From positions 2,108,001 to 2,172,000 of the forward strand of contig NZ_JAVCWF010000001.1 of assembly GCF_031085375.1 (NCBI RefSeq): DNA of 64,000 bases. Reading direction: 5' to 3'. Source of the DNA: Lactiplantibacillus brownii. GTDB lineage: Bacteria; Bacillota; Bacilli; Lactobacillales; Lactobacillaceae. Below are positions 59,029-64,000 of this stretch, in pieces; position 1 is the stretch's first letter; each line of letters begins with the position of its first letter. A model generated the notes under the pieces. The model ran no database searches, was not told where the DNA came from, and worked only from the letters and a program-made list of their open reading frames with translations. The position numbers were made by a program, and so were the translations under genes.

Positions 59029-60042
59029 TTATTCGGCAATCAAGTCAATAACGTCCTCACGAGGAATGCCAGTAAAGTAACGGTTCAAATCAATTGCCGC
59101 TAACTTTTCTGAAATAGCATTATGATCATAACGTAAGCCAGTCAAAGCTTTTTCAATGTCATGAACATCACCGCTACCGAAGAAATCACCAAAGAATTTA
59201 ATATTTTGAATATGACCATCAGTAACAAGTAACCGGGCATCAATCGTCCCCATGTCAAAATGTTGACGGCGCTTAACTGAGAATTCCGGTGATTTACCGT
59301 AAACCCAATCCCAATTAGCATAATAGTCTTCATAAATTTTATCAATGGCTTTTTGTTGTTCAGGGGTCACTTGATATTCTTTGTCCTTGATGTCAGCTAA
59401 AGAATCCACGTGGAATAATTTCGTTAACAACGTATCCCGAAATTCAGGGACCGTGATATTTTGATATTCAGGCGCTAAGAATGGTCGCAAATTTGTGACC
59501 CGGCTACGAACCGATTTGATCCCCTTTGAAGCAATCTTATCGGTCGGCACGGTTAAGGCATTGGGCACCACGTTAAGGTCCACATTCAGCATCAGCGTCC
59601 CATGCGAGAAGGTCTTCCCATTTCGTGAATACATGGCATTGCCAGAAAATTTCTTGCCATCGACTAATAAATCGTTACGACCACTGACATTCGCGGTCAT
59701 GGCACCCATTTCATGCAAGACATCGATAATGGGTTGGGTGAAAGTCTTAAAATCACCAAATTCTTGGCTGTCACTGTCCACAACAAAGCTAAAGCATAAA
59801 TTGCCAAGGTCTTGATAAACCGCTCCACCACCGGATAAACGCCGGGTAACGGTAATGTTATGTTCACGCACGTAGTCCGCATTGATTTCTTCCAATGTAT
59901 TTTGATTGCGCCCGACAATAATGCAAGGTTCTTCGTAATAAAACAAAACTAACGGTTCGTCAAATTCAACATTGTTCATCAAATATTGTTCTGTGGCTAG
60001 ATTACGACCAATTTCATGGTCTTTCATTGAGACATAGTACAT
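59029..60042 (-). CDS. lplA: Lipoate-protein ligase A
   Basis: 337 aa cytoplasmic ligase that activates lipoate with ATP and attaches it to E2/GcvH lipoyl domains. Visible motifs: GRNQNTLEEIN, RRLSGGGAVYQDLGNLCFSF (lipoate-binding loop) and DGKKFSGNAMYSRNGKTFSHGTLML with the catalytic Lys region; a C-terminal accessory domain follows. GAGGAGC precedes the ATG. First gene of a three-gene operon; a candidate structured RNA lies directly upstream. Confidence 0.93.
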   Translation of the reverse strand: MYYVSMKDHEIGRNLATEQYLMNNVEFDEPLVLFYYEEPCIIVGRNQNTLEEINADYVREHNITVTRRLSGGGAVYQDLGNLCFSFVVDSDSQEFGDFKTFTQPIIDVLHEMGAMTANVSGRNDLLVDGKKFSGNAMYSRNGKTFSHGTLMLNVDLNVVPNALTVPTDKIASKGIKSVRSRVTNLRPFLAPEYQNITVPEFRDTLLTKLFHVDSLADIKDKEYQVTPEQQKAIDKIYEDYYANWDWVYGKSPEFSVKRRQHFDMGTIDARLLVTDGHIQNIKFFGDFFGSGDVHDIEKALTGLRYDHNAISEKLAAIDLNRYFTGIPREDVIDLIAE

Positions 60043-60093
60043 TTAATATCAGCTCCTCAGCTTTAGGTTACTCTCATCATACACTTATCGAAT

Positions 60094-60118
60094 AAAAAAG
60101 GACCCACCGTGTGAGCCC
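60094..60118 (-). terminator. Terminator between the RNA candidate and lplA
   Basis: Minus-strand GGGCTCACACGGTGGGTCC hairpin followed by six T; transcription starting at the 60.39-kb promoter would end here, or be regulated here before lplA. Confidence 0.75.
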
Positions 60119-60125
60119 ATTTTTT

Positions 60126-60376
60126 TGGAAGAATCATAAAATTGAGTGTGGAATTCTTCATCCCCCAACATCATTGAGTCACAATCCACATCCGCGAGCG
60201 TTCTGATTGGCGGCTACACGCTCTCCATGGATAATTCGTGCCATCAATAGATGGAAGTTGGTCAGCTTGGTTATCCGAAATTAGCGGAAACGCTGTATAC
60301 TGCACTAGCTATCACTTGACGGGTTTGTTACAACAATTGGGTAACATTGAGTCTGACCTGAGATTCTTCCGATAAA
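60126..60376 (-). ncRNA. Candidate structured RNA upstream of lplA
   Basis: Minus strand. The 5' GGAAGAATC (60363-60371) and 3' GATTCTTCC (60127-60135) make a perfect closing stem of about 240 nt. Inside are hairpins CCATC/GATGG, GAGCG/CGCTC and AGCG/CGCT, and the repeated string GACTCAAT. A promoter (-35 TTGCAA, 17 bp, -10 TATATT near 60378-60407) precedes it and a terminator follows. Could be a riboswitch for lplA or an independent sRNA; I match it to no known class. Confidence 0.5.
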
Positions 60377-60415
60377 TCCAATATAGCACACAATGTAAGC
60401 GATTGCAATAATGTC

Positions 60416-60459
60416 AAAAGCACAGTTCCGTTAACGTTACCATTAACGGAACCGCACTT
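60416..60459 (-). terminator. Terminator of the autolysin gene
   Basis: Minus-strand GTGCGGTTCCGTTAA / TTAACGGAACTGTGC stem followed by TTTT. Confidence 0.88.
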
Positions 60460-60488
60460 GCTCACTCAATTTAACTGATTAGTCCACT

Positions 60489-63152
60489 TTAGCGTGGGAC
60501 ATAATGGGTCGCACCAGAGTAGCTCTGATACTTCAACCATGTCCGACCTTCTGCACGGACCGTCCCATTGTAATAAACGGTCTCGCCTTGATTGTAACGA
60601 CCAACCACTCCTGCACTCATACTTGGCGCATTATGGATAGCGGTCGCATTCGTAAAGCGAAAAGCACCCCGACTATTTGTAACTTGATAGTTTCCAGCAG
60701 CGACACCACTAATTGAAACATAGTGTGTTGCACCAGAGTAAGCTTGGTATTTCAACCAAGTTTGGCCGTTGGCGATCACTTTACCATTGTAGTAAACTGT
60801 TTCGCCAGAACCATAACTTCCCACCGTGTTGGCACCAGCATTAGGTGCGCTCTTGATTGCCGTAGTCGTCGTAAAACGATACGTTCCACTTTGAGCAATC
60901 GTTTGGGCTGGAGCTTGATTATTATTAGCATTGCCACTAATGGCAACGTAATGTTGTGCTCCAGAATAAGATTGATAACGCAGCCAAGTTTGGCCATTGG
61001 CCGTTACTTTGCCATTGTAATAAACCGTGTTGCCGGCATAATACGTCCCAACAGTTTGGGCATTATTGTCTGGCGCACTCTTGATTGCCGTAGTCCCATT
61101 GAACCGATATGACCCGCTTTGAGGAGTTACGACTGGTTGTGAACCCGAATTAGAATTACTGTTGTTACCTGTAATGGCCACATAGTGTTGTGCCCCAGAA
61201 TAGGATTGATAACGCAGCCAAGTCTGGCCGTCAACTGACACTTTACCGTTATAATAAACTGTTTCACCAGCCCGGTAAGTCCCAACGGTTTGGGCATTGG
61301 TTTGTGGTGCCGTCTTGATCGCCGTATCATAGTTGAAACGGTATGAGCCCGAAGCTGGAACCGTAACCGGTTGACTCGGCGTTTGAACGGTATCACCGTT
61401 CATGGCAACGTAATGAGTTGCACCTGAGTAAGCCACATACTTCAACCAAGTTAAGCCATCAGCATTAACCTTACCGTTATACCGAACACTTTCACCAGCA
61501 TTATAAGTCCCAACGACTTGAGCTGACTTGCTAGCAGCACTACGGATATTTGTTTTTGCAGTAAATTTGTAATTACCACTTTCAGCGATCACATTGTTTT
61601 GACCACCGTTGTTATTGTTATTTTGGTTATTGTTGTTCTGATTGCCATTACCGCTGATAGCGATGTAATGCGTCCGACCTGAATAAGATTGATATTTCAG
61701 CCAAGTATAGCCGCCAGCATCAACTTTGCCAGTATAGTTAACTGATTCACCAGCATCATAGGTCCCAACCACGGCAGAATTCATGCTAGCTTCAGTATGA
61801 ATGTCTGCTTTAGCCTTGAAGACATACCGACCACCGTTATTGTTTACCGTATTATTACTGTTGTTATTGTTGGTACCAGGATTGCTAGGTTCTTTACCAG
61901 GCGCCACGTTAGTCACTTCGCGGTCCCAACTTTGTAAGCCATAGCTATTGACCATATTGATTAGTGACGAAGCGTAATCTGGAGCCGTTGCGTAACCATC
62001 ACTTTGAAGTAAACGTGCAACGCGTTGATAATCACGTTCCCCAATCAAATTACGATAACGGGAGTTTTCATCTAAGAAACGCCCATGATCTTCAACACTA
62101 GCGGACCAGTTGGGATACTTTCTAAAAGCGGCATAAACCGTATAATAACCACCTGGACGCCATTCTTGCGTTGGAAACGAAATTGATTGACCGTTATAGC
62201 TTCCCTTGATTCCGAATAAATTATTGCCTTGAGTCGATAATTGTGAACGACCCCAGCCACTTTCTAGAATTGCTTGCGCAGCGGTAATTGAAGGTAAGAC
62301 CCCATATTTCCGCCAACCAGCAATGGCCCCGGCTTTGATTTCACTAAAGAACTTATCTTGATAACCATATAGGGCTGAACTCATCAAAATATTGTCATCA
62401 TAATACCCAGGACCGATGGTATGGTTGGCCTGGATCTTAGGTTTGTCAGCCTCTGGTTCGGCCGCTGCAGATTGCGGTGCTTGACTAGCTGCTTGCGAAT
62501 TCTGACTAGCTGCGGCGCTTTGACTTGAAGCAGAATTAGCGCTTGCCTGCGACGATTGACTCGTTGCAGACGTTGCACTAGCTTGTGAGCTTTGGCTCGT
62601 CGCAGAAGTTGCACTCACTTGTGAACTTTGACTGGTCGCCCCACTTTGGCTGACGGCACTAGTCGCTGATTGTGAGCTAGCACTAGTTGCTGCGCTCTGG
62701 CTAGCCACTGTACCGGTCATCCGTGAACTTTGACTGGCCGCACTAGCCTGGCTAGCTTGTGAAGCCTGACTAGGTGTCGCAACTTGACTCGCAGCTGAAG
62801 CTTGACTGGGTGCCAAGGCTTTAGCTACCGGTGTGGTTGCATCACGATTAATCTTAATGGTTCCAGCAACATCACTCGCTGGCTCAACGGCTTTGAGTGG
62901 TGCCGTGCTAACAGCAACGGACTCTGGTTTAACACTAGTTTCACCAGTCTGTACATAGACGTTTTGCTGATCATTCGTCAGTTGCTCGTTGGTCGTATCC
63001 ACTTGGCGCGCTTTTTCCGTGGCAGTTTTCGTGCCGCTGGTTGCAGCGTCAGCCTTACTAACCACTACCGGTAAGAGTGCCGTGCTAAGCATGAGCGATG
63101 CGATTACTTTTGTCATTCCGATTTTCAAGTTAGAATTCCCCAAATCTTTCAT
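60489..63152 (-). CDS. acm2: Acm2-like autolysin: glucosaminidase with six SH3b repeats
   Basis: 887 aa secreted peptidoglycan hydrolase. Signal peptide to about residue 37 (KADAA); Ala/Ser/Gln-rich low-complexity region about 113-232, probably glycosylated as in L. plantarum Acm2; GH73 glucosaminidase domain about 255-415 with catalytic-type Glu297 in AQAILESGWG; then six SH3b wall-binding repeats to the end, each with the TWLKYQSYSG-type motif (WLR/WLK). It cuts glycan strands for daughter-cell separation. The start ATG 63152 has a weak ribosome site. Its own terminator follows. Confidence 0.93.
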   Translation of the reverse strand: MKDLGNSNLKIGMTKVIASLMLSTALLPVVVSKADAATSGTKTATEKARQVDTTNEQLTNDQQNVYVQTGETSVKPESVAVSTAPLKAVEPASDVAGTIKINRDATTPVAKALAPSQASAASQVATPSQASQASQASAASQSSRMTGTVASQSAATSASSQSATSAVSQSGATSQSSQVSATSATSQSSQASATSATSQSSQASANSASSQSAAASQNSQAASQAPQSAAAEPEADKPKIQANHTIGPGYYDDNILMSSALYGYQDKFFSEIKAGAIAGWRKYGVLPSITAAQAILESGWGRSQLSTQGNNLFGIKGSYNGQSISFPTQEWRPGGYYTVYAAFRKYPNWSASVEDHGRFLDENSRYRNLIGERDYQRVARLLQSDGYATAPDYASSLINMVNSYGLQSWDREVTNVAPGKEPSNPGTNNNNSNNTVNNNGGRYVFKAKADIHTEASMNSAVVGTYDAGESVNYTGKVDAGGYTWLKYQSYSGRTHYIAISGNGNQNNNNQNNNNNGGQNNVIAESGNYKFTAKTNIRSAASKSAQVVGTYNAGESVRYNGKVNADGLTWLKYVAYSGATHYVAMNGDTVQTPSQPVTVPASGSYRFNYDTAIKTAPQTNAQTVGTYRAGETVYYNGKVSVDGQTWLRYQSYSGAQHYVAITGNNSNSNSGSQPVVTPQSGSYRFNGTTAIKSAPDNNAQTVGTYYAGNTVYYNGKVTANGQTWLRYQSYSGAQHYVAISGNANNNQAPAQTIAQSGTYRFTTTTAIKSAPNAGANTVGSYGSGETVYYNGKVIANGQTWLKYQAYSGATHYVSISGVAAGNYQVTNSRGAFRFTNATAIHNAPSMSAGVVGRYNQGETVYYNGTVRAEGRTWLKYQSYSGATHYVPR

Positions 63153-63678
63153 TGAATTTTTTTGTCTTGTCAGTCTTACAAAACTTAATTAATTTTCCGT
63201 ACTTTGCTGTTACAGCAATTATAGTAGCATCTAGCCGTGTTACATTCAATTCGAATACTGTAATATAAATTATTCGATATTGATTAATATAATATATAAT
63301 CATTTAACGTGATTGATTATTTTCTAATTTTATTAATCTTATGTAATAACGCTTACAGGAATTTTGTGGGTATTTTTTTGTTCATCCTTGCGGTTAAGTG
63401 CTTATAATTCATTCTAAATATAATTTAATTTATTTTACGCATTGTTATATCTAATCGTTAACACTAGCCATTAATTAAAGTACCGCTGAGGTCTGAGGCA
63501 ATACCTACTAATAAAAAATTTCAAATCTAAGCGATAATTAAGATATCAATGAAAAATTTTACAATTTGTAACAAAGTGCCCTCTCGCTTACGAACTTCTG
63601 GGCTAAAAGGCTTACAGTTATGAAAATTAATGCTAAAATGAACATATTAATTACCATACACAAACGGGGGTAACCATT
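63153..63678. other. AT-rich divergent promoter region (autolysin / UspA)
   Basis: No gene. The autolysin promoter is probably -35 TTGAAT with -10 TACTAT/TATAAT around 63220-63250 on the minus strand. The UspA promoter is probably TTACAG...TAAAAT around 63612-63640 on the plus strand. Several AT-rich near-repeats with ATTCGA lie at 63250-63290 and could bind a regulator; nothing more can be assigned. Confidence 0.5.
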
Positions 63679-64000
63679 ATGTTACAACAATATCAAAATA
63701 TCTTGGTACCAGTTGACGGGTCCAAGGTCACCGAAGAAGTTTTAAAGCGCGGCATTGAAGTTGCTAAGCGCAACCAAACCCACTTGGACATTTTAAACGT
63801 CTTAGAAGTTAACCAGTTTAGCGATACGTACGGCGGTGCGGTCAGTGGCGATGTCATTTATAAGCTGTCAGAAGATGTCCAAAAGCGGCTCGAAGAACTC
63901 AAACAAGAAGCCATCGATGCCGGGGTTACCGACGTTGAAATGCATGTTCGTTTTGGGAATCCTAAAACAGTCATCGCACGTGAATTTCCAGCCGATCATC
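63679..64000 (+). CDS. Universal stress protein UspA family (partial, runs off the window)
   Basis: First 107 codons only. NILVPVDGSKVTEEVLKRGIEVAKRNQTHLDILNVLEV is the UspA N-terminal strand-helix, with the conserved Asp after VPV; EMHVRFGNPKTVI follows the usual pattern before the C-terminal ATP-loop, which lies outside. GGGGG precedes the ATG by 9 nt. Cytoplasmic stress-related nucleotide-binding protein. Confidence 0.92.
   Translation, partial: MLQQYQNILVPVDGSKVTEEVLKRGIEVAKRNQTHLDILNVLEVNQFSDTYGGAVSGDVIYKLSEDVQKRLEELKQEAIDAGVTDVEMHVRFGNPKTVIAREFPADH

Noticed and set aside
62384..63074. Frames opposite or out of phase in the autolysin low-complexity region
   Set aside because: Produced by the repetitive Ala/Ser/Gln codons of the autolysin gene; no independent start signals.
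61100..63100. Regularly spaced repeats that could suggest a CRISPR array
   Set aside because: The periodicity is due to SH3b and Ser/Ala/Gln protein repeats in an intact reading frame; there are no conserved direct repeats with unique spacers.

Overview
The window looks like chromosome of a Lactiplantibacillus plantarum-group lactic acid bacterium. Supporting features are Gram-positive ribosome binding sites with many TTG/GTG starts, a methionine-type T-box leader, a WxL/DUF916 surface-protein operon, sorting motifs of the LPQT type, a multi-SH3b autolysin resembling L. plantarum Acm2, and very many small redox genes under MerR/TetR control. No rRNA, tRNA, CRISPR array or prophage was found.

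Layout. 0.5-11.3 kb: an orphan DXS-like enzyme, a nicotinamidase-like hydrolase, a GntR-ABC transporter operon, a DMT exporter, a membrane-anchored hydrolase and a PepF/XRE/methyltransferase operon. 11.5-24 kb: an MFS transporter, an esterase, a complete ISL3-type insertion sequence with 8-bp target duplication, an oxidoreductase/MerR divergent pair, a thioredoxin-like protein, a PLP sulfur-amino-acid enzyme behind a T-box, an amino-acid permease and a MerR regulator. 24-38 kb: a dense set of paralogous detoxification cassettes (aldo/keto reductase, NTF2-like proteins, DHA2 MFS pumps, NAD(P)-binding NmrA-like proteins, flavodoxin, aldehyde dehydrogenase) with TetR regulators. 38-42 kb: a WxL surface-complex operon. 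43-48.7 kb: a five-gene operon (DUF2255, amidohydrolase, acetyltransferase, double ABM domain, aldo/keto reductase) divergent from a LysR regulator, then a remnant of an LtrA gene. 48.7-50.8 kb: a LexA-type SOS operon (YolD, Y-family polymerase, small protein). 51-55 kb: a second detoxification block with MerR regulators, one of which is fused to the C-terminal part of an Old Yellow Enzyme. 55-64 kb: a surface protein, UbiA and DedA membrane proteins, lipoate ligase, the autolysin and the start of a UspA protein.

The main unifying observation is regulatory. At least twelve promoters have the MerR-type architecture, with exactly 19 bp between -35 and -10 and usually an inverted repeat in the spacer. 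They fall into operator classes: CCTTGAAGT/ACTTCAAGG (5 promoters), CTTAAAG-N4-CTTTAAG (3), a looser CCTTAG-like class (3) and one TGTAACGT palindrome. They precede mainly redox and efflux genes across 30-55 kb, so these scattered cassettes probably act as one electrophile/aldehyde stress network. A second structural observation is a dispersed family of about 400-bp palindromic intergenic repeats (five copies, several internally deleted) between 2.3 and 34.3 kb. Two unassigned structured RNA candidates lie at 56.0-56.25 kb and 60.1-60.37 kb.
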